Below, in pieces: positions 35,507-45,542 of a stretch of DNA of 64,000 nt. The position numbers and the translations under genes were made by a program. This DNA comes from JAEUHM01 sp964538625 (GTDB lineage: Bacteria; Verrucomicrobiota; Verrucomicrobiia; Verrucomicrobiales; Verrucomicrobiaceae). Below the pieces are notes generated by a model. The model had not been told where the DNA came from. It saw only the letters and a program-made list of their open reading frames with translations, and ran no database searches. Each line of letters opens with the position of its first letter. Position 1 is the first letter of the stretch. The DNA is taken from NCBI GenBank assembly GCA_964538625.1, contig CAZIGH010000022.1, forward strand, positions 1 to 64,000. The letters are read 5' to 3'.

Positions 35507-36936
35507 CCGACCCTGCCACGATCCTCATCGTCGATGATGAAAAACACACCCGTGACGGCCTGAGGGCGGCGCTGGAGGACGACTTTGACGTCTATGTGGC
35601 GGCCAACGCAGCAGAGGCGGCGGAGGTACTCAACGGCGGTGAGGTGGATGTGATGCTGACCGATCTGAGGCTCGGCAGCGACGATGGCATGAAGGTGCTG
35701 GAGGATGCCATGAAGCGCCCCAAGCCGCCCGTGTGCATCATGATGACCGCTTACGGTTCGGTGGACACTGCGGTGGAAGCGATGCGGCGCGGAGCCTACC
35801 ACTTCGTCACCAAGCCGCTGAACCTGGACGAGGTGGATCTGCTGGTGAAGCGCGCTCTTCGCAGCCGCAAGCTGGAGGTAGAGAACGTGGTGCTCAAGAA
35901 GCAAGTGGAGCGCAAGTTCTCCGTGCAGGGCATCCTGGGCCAGTCGGAGGTGATGAAGCCCATCTTGGAAACGATCGAGCAAGTGGCTCCGACACGTGCC
36001 ACGGTCCTCATTGAAGGCGAAAGCGGAACCGGGAAGGAGCTCGTCGCGCGCGCCATCCACCATCTCAGCGGACGGCCCTCCTCGAAGCTGGTCATCGTGC
36101 ACTGTGCCGCGCTGTCTCCACAGCTGCTGGAAAGCGAACTCTTTGGACATGAAAAAGGGTCATTCACCGGTGCCTCGGACAAGCGCATCGGGCGCTTTGA
36201 ACTGGCGGACGGCGGTACGCTGGTACTGGATGAGATTGGCGAGATTGACGCCAATACCCAGGTCAAGCTGCTTCGTGCCCTGGGGGAACAAACGATTGAG
36301 CGAGTAGGCAGCAGCAAGCCGATCAAGGTGGATGTGCGCGTGGTGGCTGCAACTAACAAAGACCTCGCCAAGTTGGTGGAGGAGGGGAAGTTCCGTGAAG
36401 ATCTCTACTGGCGGCTCCGCGTGGTCACGCTTCACATGCCGCCGCTAAGGGAGCGCAGGTCAGACATCAAAATCCTCGCCGAGCACTTCCTCAAAGACAT
36501 CGCTGAGGCGAATGGCAAGCCCGTAAAGCCGCTGAGCGACGAAGTGATGCCGACTCTGATGGCTTATGACTGGCCCGGCAACGTACGTGAGCTGCGCACC
36601 GTCATCGAGCACGGGGTAGTCATGTGCAACACCACGCGGATCATGCTCAAGCACCTGCCCGGTTACCTGGCCGGTACCGGCGGACTGGCTGCCCCGAGAC
36701 TCGCTGCCGGGATGAAGAATGGCACTTCACCGCCGGTGCAGTCGGCAGCGCTGCCGCAGGACTTGAACCTGGCGAAGATGGAGCAGGCCTACATAGAGGA
36801 GGCACTTCGCCGCACCGGCAACAACCGCACAGAGGCAGCGGAACTCCTGGGCCTGAGCCGACGGACTCTTCAGCGCAAGCTGGCGGAGATGGACATGCTT
36901 ATCCGACGGCGGCGCGGCAAAAGGGAAGGGGGCTGA
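35503..36936 (+). CDS. Sigma-54-dependent response regulator, NtrC-like
   Basis: 477 residues from ATG 35503 (MTDPATILIVDDEKHTRDGL); a TTG start at 35422 would add 27 codons of unlikely sequence. The receiver domain has its acceptor Asp in VMLTDLRLG (about 52-55) and MMTAYG. The AAA+ domain has Walker A GESGTGKE (about 172-179), GSFTGA in the sigma-54 contact loop (Ser instead of the consensus GAFTGA Ala) and Walker B GGTLVLDEIGE. The C-terminal Fis-type HTH is NNRTEAAELLGLSRRTLQRK. It activates sigma-54 promoters when phosphorylated by the preceding kinase. The two amt genes at 46.7-49.7 kb carry candidate promoters. Confidence 0.93.
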   Translation: MTDPATILIVDDEKHTRDGLRAALEDDFDVYVAANAAEAAEVLNGGEVDVMLTDLRLGSDDGMKVLEDAMKRPKPPVCIMMTAYGSVDTAVEAMRRGAYHFVTKPLNLDEVDLLVKRALRSRKLEVENVVLKKQVERKFSVQGILGQSEVMKPILETIEQVAPTRATVLIEGESGTGKELVARAIHHLSGRPSSKLVIVHCAALSPQLLESELFGHEKGSFTGASDKRIGRFELADGGTLVLDEIGEIDANTQVKLLRALGEQTIERVGSSKPIKVDVRVVAATNKDLAKLVEEGKFREDLYWRLRVVTLHMPPLRERRSDIKILAEHFLKDIAEANGKPVKPLSDEVMPTLMAYDWPGNVRELRTVIEHGVVMCNTTRIMLKHLPGYLAGTGGLAAPRLAAGMKNGTSPPVQSAALPQDLNLAKMEQAYIEEALRRTGNNRTEAAELLGLSRRTLQRKLAEMDMLIRRRRGKREGG

Positions 36937-36982
36937 CGGGCCTCAGATCGACAGGCTGCGGAACGAGCAGAAAGGTATGGCC

Positions 36983-39900
36983 TTACGGCAGGTCCGTGAG
37001 GCGAACACTTCCTGACAACACTTCAGAGACGCTGTTGCCCGGTCGCTGCACCAAGGTGAACGAACCAAAACCCTCACCAGTAGCGGCCGCAGGGTTGCGA
37101 ACGATGACGCCGGAGATTTTGGCGGTCCTCCTGACGATCTTGACTTTGGTGCCTGGGTCCACGTCTTCAAACTGTGTGAAGCTTCCGGTGAACAGGCCGG
37201 ATGAGGGAATGAGTTTCAGCGTGGTCGCGGCAGGATTGAGGCCACTGGCCAAAGTGTCGAAGACGAAGACATTTTTGTCGGTCAGTTGTGCGTTCACGCC
37301 CGGGAGTTGGGGGCCGGTTTCCACCCTGGCTCCGGTGAAGGTCACTTGCACGTCTTTGGTGAGGACATTGGTGCCCATCACGTTCGCGCCGGGGATGATG
37401 TGTGTGTATTTGGCCCCTGTGGAAGTGAGTGTAAGAGGCGCGAAGCCGTTGGGATACGCGAAACTGCTGTATGCGGGCCGCTTTTCCCAAGCCAGTGTTC
37501 CAGTCACGGAGCTGTTGGGGTAGTCTGGCGCGGCACCGGCGGGATTGATATTGAGCTCACCCCGAATAACGCCTCCTGTGGCACCATACAGTCCGTTGTA
37601 AACCGCCAGCTGACCGGTAGGTCCCACAAATCCTCCGCTAGTGGTGAACGCGTTGCCGTCTGCGGTGCGCCCTGCCACGGATGGAGAACCTGTGTCTGTG
37701 ACCGTGAAAGTGACGTAGCTGTCTCCGGGGGGATAGGACAGGTCACCCGGGGCGGGAGGCGGTGGAGTCAGTGCCACCGTGTAGTACCCCTTGAAGCTGG
37801 TGGGTTTCTCCGTGGCGCTCCACTTTTTCTTCCAGCCGCCGAGGGTGACGGTATGAGAGCCGTGAGTGAGCGACCCGGTGAGGAGGAGATCGACCGTATC
37901 CAGATCGAAGGTGAGCGTCACGGGAGACTGTCCTTTTCGGGGAATGGTGAAGGTGTTGGTCAGGTTTTGGCCCACGTTGGCATTCAACCAACCTCCGGTG
38001 AAACTGTGTGTGGTGGAGCCGAGGTAGAGTTTGCCGCTGTAAGTGAGCTTTGAGGTGACCGTGAGGTCCAGCCGCGCTCCTAGTCTCAATACTTGGCTTG
38101 CGGGTTCGGCGGGTGCTAGTGCGATGAAGCTGCCCACAAGCTCCTGCGGGACAGCTTGGATCTCAAGGGTGTCTGTCACTGGGGTGCCGAACCCAGAGCC
38201 GTTGGAGGGAGTAATGGTGACGGTGTAGGTTCTTACGACTTTGGGACGTCCGGTGATCTGCCCGGTGACAGAGTTCAGGACCAAGCCAGGAGGGAGATTG
38301 TTGGCGACGAATGTCGCAGCTCTGAGTTCGGAAGAGGGGTCCATGGGGATGGTATAGTTGTATTCCGCACCCACCATGCCGGGCGGCAGATCAAACGTGG
38401 GTGCTACGACTGGCGCGCCCGTGGTCACGGTGACTTGCTGAGGTGCTGCATCCAGAGTGCCACCGGGGCCGGTCACCTCGCAGGTATAGGTGTCTGTGTC
38501 TGCGGTGGAGAGATTGGTGAGCGTGAGGATGGGCGTGTTAGCGCCTGGCAGTGCAGGGTAAGTGGCGCTCATTCCATTGCCCTTTCGCCACTTGTAGGTG
38601 AGGCCACTGCCGCTGGCGGTGGCCTTGAGCGTGACGGACTTGGTGGCGGGGATGACCCATTCCTTCGTGGAAAGAACGTCCACTACGGCCACTTCAAAGG
38701 AGGTGGCGCTGGTGATCCCGCCGACCGGGTTGGATGCCCTTAGGGTGTAGCGGCCCGCGTCCGCGAGCTTGACTGGTCCAAGCGTGAGTGTGGGACTCGT
38801 CGCTTTCGCTATCGGTTTGTTGTTTTTGAACCACTGGCAAACTGGCGGCGACTCGGACGAGACGGTGGCCGCTAGGGGTACGGAGGTGGCTCCGAGTGGC
38901 AGGATTTGATCGCCCGGCATGGCGGTGATGTCGGCCGGTGTATCGACGATGAAGAGGTTGACCGGTGCCGATTCCACTGCCCCGGCGAAGTTGCTGACTT
39001 CCACGGTGTAGGTGGTCTCGTCGGTCAGGGTAACGGGGGAGATGACCATCGTGGGCCCTGTGAAAGAGGGGAGGTGGGTGCCGTTTTTCTTCCACCTGTA
39101 GGTGGGGCTGGTGCCGGTGGCGGTCACTGTGAAGGTGGCCTTGCCCCCGAGCAGCACCGCCTGAAAAGTGGGCGGCTTCACGATGGTGATGGGCGTGACT
39201 ACGGTAAGGACGGCGGGGTTGCTGGTGACGGCTCCGGCCGAGCTACTGACGGTGCAGGTGTAGGTGCCGGCGTGCGAGGAGTTGACTTCTCCCGGAATGG
39301 CGTAGCTGGACTGAATGGCTCCTGGGATGCTGGCACCGTTGCGTTTCCATTGATAATATAGCGCTGCCGCGCTGGTGGCTGTGACACTGAAGGTCACGCC
39401 CGTGTCACCGACCACCACGGTCTGGGAAGTGGGTTGGTCGGTGATACTGGGTTTGGGTCTAAAAAAGTTGGCCCGGCTTTGGATGATGCTGGAACTGCCG
39501 TTGAAAAAGCCGCTTCTGGCCATGCCACGAACTTGGATGCTAAAGTTCTGATTGCCGGGCAGCGCGATGTTGCTCAGTCTCCAGCCGGTGGGAGTGCGTG
39601 TGCCTTTCCCGAGAACCGTATTGAAGTTGACTCCGTTTGTAGCCATTCGGAACTCGGCGTTTTCGACTTCAGGAGCGGAGCCTCCCCTTGTCCAGTCGAT
39701 GAGGGAACCCTCGGCATCCATCGTGAGCGTGTTGACGGCTGGCACGTCCGCAGTGATTCGCCCCATGTAGGATCTGGCTGTGGAGCCGATGAAGGAGAAG
39801 CCTCCCGCCAACACTGCCTGCCCGTCCGTCTGGAGGGCTAGTCCCTCTATGAAGTTATTCGTTCCAACCGAGGCATAGCTGCTGGAGGTGCTGCCGTCGC

Positions 39901-40966
39901 TGTTCAGCAAGGCCAGGTTGTTCCGGCTCACGCCGTTGACGAGGTTAAACCCACCGCCGATGAGCACGGAACCATCTGCACGCTGTGCCATGCTGAGCAC
40001 GGGGCCATTCACGGTAGCCGAGAAGCTGTTGTCGATGCTTCCGTCTGTGTTCAGCCGGGCGATACCAAGTGCGGCTGACCCGGCGATGAAACTGAACTGG
40101 CCAGCAACAAGGATTTTGCCGTCGCGCTGAACAGCGACCACATAGCAGATGCCGTTGGGTGCCGGATTGAAGGCGGTGTCCAGCGCTCCCGCAGCAGTGA
40201 CGCGGGCCAGGTAGGGGTAAGAGAGGCCGTTAACTTTGATAAACTCACCGGCCAACAACACCTTCCCGTCTGGCTGGACGACGACGGAGTTGACCTTGTG
40301 ATCCACGGCTGGGGTGGAACCCAAACCTGACGACTGGGGCTTGGGCCTGAAGCTGGATACGATGGCACCCGAGGAACTTACCTTCATGATTCCCGCCACC
40401 AAACCGCCGGGAACAGCCTGGGCGAAATCGCCGTTGAAGAAGGCTGTGTTGTCTGGCTGGATGTTTACGAAGGGATAGACCACCCATCCGCTCACACCAC
40501 CGGTGTTATACACTTCCGGTGCAGGATAGGAGATGGGGGACCCCGAGGGGCTGAAGCGGACGACAAGCGGCACTCTAAGGATGGAGTTGATGGTGCGAAA
40601 GGCACCGGAGAGGACGAAACCGCCATCCATGAAGCAACTGGCTGATACGACATTGGTTATAAACCCATCGTTTCTCGAGGGCAGAGCATCCGCGATGTAG
40701 CTGAAGCTTGTGTCCAGGGTGCCATTGGGGTTCACTCGATAAAGCGCGGTGCCGGTAGAGTTGGTCCGGTAGCCGGAGCCGGTGATGATCTTCCCGTCTG
40801 GAAGGATGCCGACAGCTGACACATATTCCGGCAGGGGAGGGGTGAAAGTGGTGTCCACGCTCTGAGCTGTGGCGACATGTTGATGGGTGAGGGCACAAGC
40901 AGCAAGAACCCAGCTAAAAGCCCTGACCCAACGCGAGGAGCGGCATGGCGAAGAAAGAGAACGCAT
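36983..40966 (-). CDS. Giant secreted delta-60 repeat / Ig-domain protein
   Basis: 1327 residues from ATG 40966, where a signal-type N-terminus begins (MRSLSSPCRSSRWVRAFSW, cleaved near VATAQ). The open frame extends 62 codons upstream but lacks a better start. Residues about 40-420 contain delta-60 repeats (VVQPDGKVLLAGEF, AVQRDGKILVAGQF, LQTDGQAVLAGGF) that fold as a propeller. Four Ig-like domains follow (about 510-890; YQWKRNGASIPG, YRWKKNGTHLPS, CQWFKNNKPIAK), then a putative-Ig module (LPPGLVLNSVTGQITGRP) and a beta-rich tail. Probably a surface or adhesion protein. No catalytic site seen. Confidence 0.82.
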   Translation of the reverse strand: MRSLSSPCRSSRWVRAFSWVLAACALTHQHVATAQSVDTTFTPPLPEYVSAVGILPDGKIITGSGYRTNSTGTALYRVNPNGTLDTSFSYIADALPSRNDGFITNVVSASCFMDGGFVLSGAFRTINSILRVPLVVRFSPSGSPISYPAPEVYNTGGVSGWVVYPFVNIQPDNTAFFNGDFAQAVPGGLVAGIMKVSSSGAIVSSFRPKPQSSGLGSTPAVDHKVNSVVVQPDGKVLLAGEFIKVNGLSYPYLARVTAAGALDTAFNPAPNGICYVVAVQRDGKILVAGQFSFIAGSAALGIARLNTDGSIDNSFSATVNGPVLSMAQRADGSVLIGGGFNLVNGVSRNNLALLNSDGSTSSSYASVGTNNFIEGLALQTDGQAVLAGGFSFIGSTARSYMGRITADVPAVNTLTMDAEGSLIDWTRGGSAPEVENAEFRMATNGVNFNTVLGKGTRTPTGWRLSNIALPGNQNFSIQVRGMARSGFFNGSSSIIQSRANFFRPKPSITDQPTSQTVVVGDTGVTFSVTATSAAALYYQWKRNGASIPGAIQSSYAIPGEVNSSHAGTYTCTVSSSAGAVTSNPAVLTVVTPITIVKPPTFQAVLLGGKATFTVTATGTSPTYRWKKNGTHLPSFTGPTMVISPVTLTDETTYTVEVSNFAGAVESAPVNLFIVDTPADITAMPGDQILPLGATSVPLAATVSSESPPVCQWFKNNKPIAKATSPTLTLGPVKLADAGRYTLRASNPVGGITSATSFEVAVVDVLSTKEWVIPATKSVTLKATASGSGLTYKWRKGNGMSATYPALPGANTPILTLTNLSTADTDTYTCEVTGPGGTLDAAPQQVTVTTGAPVVAPTFDLPPGMVGAEYNYTIPMDPSSELRAATFVANNLPPGLVLNSVTGQITGRPKVVRTYTVTITPSNGSGFGTPVTDTLEIQAVPQELVGSFIALAPAEPASQVLRLGARLDLTVTSKLTYSGKLYLGSTTHSFTGGWLNANVGQNLTNTFTIPRKGQSPVTLTFDLDTVDLLLTGSLTHGSHTVTLGGWKKKWSATEKPTSFKGYYTVALTPPPPAPGDLSYPPGDSYVTFTVTDTGSPSVAGRTADGNAFTTSGGFVGPTGQLAVYNGLYGATGGVIRGELNINPAGAAPDYPNSSVTGTLAWEKRPAYSSFAYPNGFAPLTLTSTGAKYTHIIPGANVMGTNVLTKDVQVTFTGARVETGPQLPGVNAQLTDKNVFVFDTLASGLNPAATTLKLIPSSGLFTGSFTQFEDVDPGTKVKIVRRTAKISGVIVRNPAAATGEGFGSFTLVQRPGNSVSEVLSGSVRLTDLP

Positions 40967-41117
40967 GAGGGGAGTGTAAATAAGTTCCGACTGCCGGACT
41001 AGAAAAAAGTTCAACGGCCCAACGTTTTTTTGGTTCAGCGGTGAGGGTTTGGTCCCGGCGGTGCTGCCGTTTTTGATACCCAGCTGGGAGGGGAGCTTGC
41101 CGTTTGAAGAGCTGGCA

Positions 41118-43742
41118 TCAGCTTTCCTCTTGGGTGGAGGCTCTGCCGGCAAACTTTTTGGAGACTTTTTTGGCTGCGGTTTTGGGCTTGGGCTCCTTGG
41201 GGGCGCGTGGTGGGAACTCCCAGCCGAGCAGGCGTTTCTCGCCGGGTTTGCAGACGAGATAGGAGCTGAAGGGGCGGCCCTTTTTGGAGATCATGTTCTC
41301 GATGAGCGCTGTCTTGCCCTCGGTGAAAAAGAGGCGTGCGTTCTCGGGGGTGATGTCTTTTTTGCAGAGCACTTTGGGCAGTTTGGCATTGCAGGACTTG
41401 TAATCCTCTGAGGCGATGCGGCAGATGTAGTTGTCTGGTGTGTCGTAAATGTAGCTCTTACGCTTCTTTTTGGCGCAGACGGGGCACTCGCAGAGCGGCT
41501 CGGCGCTGTCGAAGTCAAAGGGCTTGAATCCGTCTGGGGCGTTCTCTCCCTGGGGGAAGATGAAGGCCATTTTCTGGTCATCCTTGAGTTCGAGCGCGGC
41601 GGTGAAGTCCTGGCCCTTTTTGCTGCGGAAGCCCTCTAGCGGGCCGACAATGCGTTTCTCGATGAGGGCGCGGCACTCGTCCTCGCTCATGGGTCGGGAG
41701 GCGATGGTTTTGTAAACGCGCAGTTTGCAGTCCTTGGTCTTGCAGGCGTAGAAGTCGTCGGATTGCTTGAAGCCGTGCCCTCCGCAATAGGAGCAGGTGG
41801 CATCGAGTTCGGGATAAACGCGCTCTTTCGCGGCTTTGACGTAGGCTTTGGTCTTCTCCACGACCTGGGTGGCCATGGCTTTGATCTCCTTCATGAAGGA
41901 GGGGCGGTCGAGCTGGCGATGCTCCATCTGGCGGAGCTTGTACTCCCATTGGCCGGTGAGTTCGGGGGAGCGGAGGGCGTCGATGCCGAGTTCGCTGATC
42001 TGGTCGATCAAGGTAAGGCCTTTCTGAGTGACGACGAGGTCGCGCTGGTTGCGCTCGATGTAGCCGTCCGAGATGAGTCCTTCAATGATGGCGGCGCGGG
42101 TGGCGGGTGTGCCGAGGCCCCTCTCGGACATGGCTTCGGCCAGTTCTTCATCTTCGACGAGCTTGCCGGCGGTCTCCATTCGGCCGAGGAGGGTGGCCTC
42201 GTTGAAGCGGGGAGGTGGGCGGGTGGCGTCCTCGTGGAGCACGGTGTCCAGGGTGTTGGCGTGCTCCTCGCCGTCGAAGGGGGTGAGGAGTTTCCCGCCG
42301 GAGTCGCCTTCTGCTGCGGCTTCTTCGGCGGCCTTTTTTCCGTAAACGGCGAGCCAGCCGGGTTCCTTGAGCACTTTGCCGTCGGACTTGAAAGTGTCTT
42401 CACCGATGCGGGTGAGGCGTGTGGTGACTTCGAACTCTGCCGGGGGGAAGAAGACGGCGATGAAGCGGCGCAATACCATGTCAAAGAGCTTTTGCTCGGC
42501 CTCGGGCAACTCTTTGGGCGGGATCTGCCCGGTGGGGATGATGGCGAAGTGATCGGAAACTTTGCTGTTGTCGAAGATGCGTCGGTTTGGCCTGATCCAG
42601 TGGTTGGTAATGACTTTTCCGGCGTGCGGGATGATGTCGTTGGGCAGGGCGTTGAACTTGCTGTCGGGATGGCTTGCAAAGGTCTTCATGGTACCGATGC
42701 AGGTGCCCAGGTAGTCGTCTGGCAGGTAGCGGGAGTCGGTACGGGGGTAGGTGAGGACCTTGTACTTTTCGTAGAGGGCTTGGGCGAGCTGGAGGGTGCG
42801 GCGGGCGGAAAAGCCGAAGCGGTTGGAGGCTTCTCGCTGGAGGGAGGTGAGGTCGTAGAGGAGGGGCGGCGCTTGACGGGTGGCCTTGCTAGTTTCGGTG
42901 ATTTTTCCTGGCTTGCCGACGCAGCGGGCTACGATGGCTTCGGCAAGGGCCTTGTCCCAGATGCGCTCGGGCTTTTTGTGCTCGTCGTTTTCGTCTTTCT
43001 TGAAGTTTTCGTCGATCCAGCGGCCCTCGTAACGCCCGGACTGGATGCCGAAGAGGCCGTGTACTTCGTAGTAGGTGCGGGGTACGAAGTTCATGATGGC
43101 CTTCTCCCTTTCGGCCATGATGCTGAGGGTGGGAGTCTGTACGCGGCCCACGGGGGTGAGGCGGAAGCCGCCGTGCCGTGAGTTCAGTGCGGTGAGTGCG
43201 CGGGTGCCGTTGATGCCGACGATCCAGTCGCTCTCACTGCGGCACTTGGCGGCGTCGTAGAGGGGGCGCATTTCTTCATCGGAGCGCATCTTGTTGTAGG
43301 CTTCCTGGATGGAGCCCAGGGTCATGGACTGCATCCACATGCGCTGGATGGGTTTGGCACAGTGGGTGGCCTCCATGACGTAGCGGAAGATGAGTTCTCC
43401 CTCGCGCCCGGCGTCGCAGGCGTTGATCACCCGATCCACGTCCTTGCGCTTGATGAGCCGGGCCAGCAGTTTGTAGCGGTCTGCAGAGGAGTCGATGGGC
43501 TGTAGCTCAAACTTGTCCGGGATGATGGGCAGAGTGGTGAAGCCCCAACCAATTTTTTTTCCGTTTACCTCGGGCATCTTGAGTTCTAGCAGGTGGCCTA
43601 CGGCGCTGGAGATGATGTGGGTGTCGTTCTCGTAGTAGTCCTTTTCCTTTTGGAAGGCGGACATGCCGGGCAGCTTGGCAAGGGCTTTGGCCAGGTCGGC
43701 GGCGACGCTGGGCTTTTCGGCGATGATGAGGGCTTTTGGCAT
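41118..43742 (-). CDS. topB: DNA topoisomerase III
   Basis: 874 residues from ATG 43742 (MPKALIIAEKPSVAADLAKA); the open frame extends 23 codons upstream. This type IA topoisomerase relaxes and decatenates single-stranded regions. The Toprim domain has EKPSVA and ACDAGREGELIFRYV (DxD-type metal site). The active-site Tyr lies in VLTYPRTDSRYLPDD. The C-terminus carries two Cys clusters (CSYCGGHGF...CKTKDCKL and CPVCAKKKRK...YKSC) and a Lys/Pro-rich tail, as in topoisomerases with Topo_C-repeat extensions. Nothing nearby suggests a mobile-element TraE-type copy. Confidence 0.93.
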   Translation of the reverse strand: MPKALIIAEKPSVAADLAKALAKLPGMSAFQKEKDYYENDTHIISSAVGHLLELKMPEVNGKKIGWGFTTLPIIPDKFELQPIDSSADRYKLLARLIKRKDVDRVINACDAGREGELIFRYVMEATHCAKPIQRMWMQSMTLGSIQEAYNKMRSDEEMRPLYDAAKCRSESDWIVGINGTRALTALNSRHGGFRLTPVGRVQTPTLSIMAEREKAIMNFVPRTYYEVHGLFGIQSGRYEGRWIDENFKKDENDEHKKPERIWDKALAEAIVARCVGKPGKITETSKATRQAPPLLYDLTSLQREASNRFGFSARRTLQLAQALYEKYKVLTYPRTDSRYLPDDYLGTCIGTMKTFASHPDSKFNALPNDIIPHAGKVITNHWIRPNRRIFDNSKVSDHFAIIPTGQIPPKELPEAEQKLFDMVLRRFIAVFFPPAEFEVTTRLTRIGEDTFKSDGKVLKEPGWLAVYGKKAAEEAAAEGDSGGKLLTPFDGEEHANTLDTVLHEDATRPPPRFNEATLLGRMETAGKLVEDEELAEAMSERGLGTPATRAAIIEGLISDGYIERNQRDLVVTQKGLTLIDQISELGIDALRSPELTGQWEYKLRQMEHRQLDRPSFMKEIKAMATQVVEKTKAYVKAAKERVYPELDATCSYCGGHGFKQSDDFYACKTKDCKLRVYKTIASRPMSEDECRALIEKRIVGPLEGFRSKKGQDFTAALELKDDQKMAFIFPQGENAPDGFKPFDFDSAEPLCECPVCAKKKRKSYIYDTPDNYICRIASEDYKSCNAKLPKVLCKKDITPENARLFFTEGKTALIENMISKKGRPFSSYLVCKPGEKRLLGWEFPPRAPKEPKPKTAAKKVSKKFAGRASTQEES

Positions 43743-43919
43743 GGGGTGGGGGCGGTAAAGGGGGGCTGTGGGCCGAAGTGTCAAGGACAGTTCCAGGGAG
43801 ATGCGGGCCAAATCTTTTACAAACCATAACTGTCATGTCCAGTCAATGGATTGGTGCTTGGCGTGGCTCTTTCGTCATCCTCTGCTCGACGGTGAGATAG
43901 ATGGTGCTATGGATCCGCC

Positions 43920-44399
43920 ATGACTTCGATCCGTCTCGTTTTGCCATTGCTTGGTTTCATGTTGTCGAGCTGCGCTGTGAATACGCTGCCCTCGGGTCCT
44001 GGGGCGCAACCGCCGCCACGGGTGGATCTGCGGGTGCAGATGCCCAGGCCTACGAACAGTTATGAATCCACCCATTTGCAGCAGGTGGTCAATGTGCTGC
44101 GGCGCTATGGGTATGAGCCGGTAAACTATGGTGCGAATCACAGGCTGACCTTCAGCATTGAAACGGGGCCGGTGAATGCGGATGCGACGATCCGACTGGA
44201 GCGTGAGGGGCGGACGATCGTGGATGCGTTTGGACGGGACGGCGGTCCTCGGATCATTCTGGACCGGGCTGGCGTGGTGAGGACGGCCATGGACCGTGCG
44301 CTGGCCCAGTTTGATGATCAGCTGCGCCGCGTGCCGCCAGATTGGGGGCGTCCCACGCCTTATGGCCCCTATTCGGGCGGCTCTTACCCCGGCTACTGA
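43920..44399 (+). CDS. Putative lipoprotein
   Basis: 159 residues. MTSIRLVLPLLGFMLSSC ends in a lipobox Cys, so it should be lipid-anchored. A Pro-rich linker leads to a small alpha/beta domain with LTFSIETGPVNADATIRLER and a Gly/Pro/Tyr-rich tail (PYGPYSGGSYPGY). No family recognised. It precedes dhaK by 100 bp without an obvious functional link. The 177 bp before it, back to topB, show no feature. Confidence 0.72.
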   Translation: MTSIRLVLPLLGFMLSSCAVNTLPSGPGAQPPPRVDLRVQMPRPTNSYESTHLQQVVNVLRRYGYEPVNYGANHRLTFSIETGPVNADATIRLEREGRTIVDAFGRDGGPRIILDRAGVVRTAMDRALAQFDDQLRRVPPDWGRPTPYGPYSGGSYPGY

Positions 44400-44499
44400 A
44401 CCGGGCGCGGAGCTGCAGAGATGCGTTTCATGCTTTGACTTGAGGGGCGGAGTCGCTAAAACTCGGCGCTCGCTGATTGACCAAGCCAACACCAACGCC

Positions 44500-45504
44500 A
44501 TGAACGCCGCCAAAAAGATCATCAACAACCCCAACGCCTGCGCTGACGAACTGCTGGAGGGCCTTGTGCTCGCCTACGACGGAAAGGCGCGCAAGGTGGG
44601 CAAGCGCTCCATCGTGATGAATGAACTGCGCCCTGACGCTCCGGCGTTGCTTGTCGGTGGAGGTGCGGGGCATGAGCCGATTTATCACGGTCTGGTGGGC
44701 AAAAACATGGCAGATGGAGCTGCCTGTGGAGACATCTTTGCAGCGCCGCCACCGGACATCGTTCTGGAAGCCACGCAGGCGGTGAATCGTGGCAAAGGGG
44801 TGCTTTATCTTTACGGAAACTATGCGGGTGATGTGTTGAACTTTGATATTGGTGCGGAACTGGCTGCGGATGAAGGCATCGAGGTCCGCACAGTTTTGAT
44901 CCACGATGACGTGCCCTCGGCTCCGCCCTCGGAGAAGCACAAGCGCCGCGGTGTCGGCGGTCTGGTGCCGATCGTGAAGCTGGCGGGCGCTGCCGCAGCC
45001 ACGGTGGACAGTCTGGACGAGCTGGAGCGCATCGCTCGCAAAGCAGTGGCCAATACGCGTAGCGTGGGCGTGTCCACCAAGCCGGGTTCCATTCCTGCCA
45101 CGGGAGAACCCACGTTTGAACTGGCAGACGACGTCATCGGTCTTGGGATGGGGATCCATGGTGAGAAGGGTGTGGCATTGATTCCCATGTGCACGGCGGA
45201 CGAGCTTGCGCCGAAGATGCTGGACATCCTTTTCGGAGATGATCTTGAACTGAACGCGGGAGACGAAATCATCTTCTTTGTGAACTCGCTCGGTTCTACC
45301 CACATGATGGAACTGCTCATTCTTCTGCGTGCAGCGCGTCCTATCCTTGAGGCGAAAGGCCTGAAGGTTCACCACACTATGGTGGGAGACATTGTGACCT
45401 GCCAGGAGATGGCGGGTGTGAGCTTCTCCATCACCAAGCTGGATGAGGAACTCAAGCGACTCTGGGACATGCCATGCTCCAGCGTGGGCTACACGAAGCT
45501 TTGA
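44500..45504 (+). CDS. dhaK: Dihydroxyacetone kinase subunit DhaK
   Basis: 334 residues from ATG 44500, the usual DhaK length; the longer upstream frame overlaps the preceding gene. DhaK binds the ketose covalently through the His in LGMGIHGEKG. VGGGAGHEPIYHGLVG and GNYAGDVLNFD are the substrate-domain signatures. The partner DhaL follows 38 bp later. No DhaM (PTS phosphodonor) gene is present, so the kinase may be ATP-driven, or may act on another triose/tetrulose. The start has no evident Shine-Dalgarno. Confidence 0.92.
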   Translation: MNAAKKIINNPNACADELLEGLVLAYDGKARKVGKRSIVMNELRPDAPALLVGGGAGHEPIYHGLVGKNMADGAACGDIFAAPPPDIVLEATQAVNRGKGVLYLYGNYAGDVLNFDIGAELAADEGIEVRTVLIHDDVPSAPPSEKHKRRGVGGLVPIVKLAGAAAATVDSLDELERIARKAVANTRSVGVSTKPGSIPATGEPTFELADDVIGLGMGIHGEKGVALIPMCTADELAPKMLDILFGDDLELNAGDEIIFFVNSLGSTHMMELLILLRAARPILEAKGLKVHHTMVGDIVTCQEMAGVSFSITKLDEELKRLWDMPCSSVGYTKL

Positions 45505-45542
45505 TCTTAGAGAGAAGACTGCAAGAAACGATATCCAAGACC

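Noticed and set aside
41763..43181. 472-residue open frame antisense to topB
   Set aside because: It lies wholly opposite a well-supported topoisomerase. Long antisense frames are expected in GC-rich DNA, and the Gly/Val/Asp-rich sequence has no recognisable domain.
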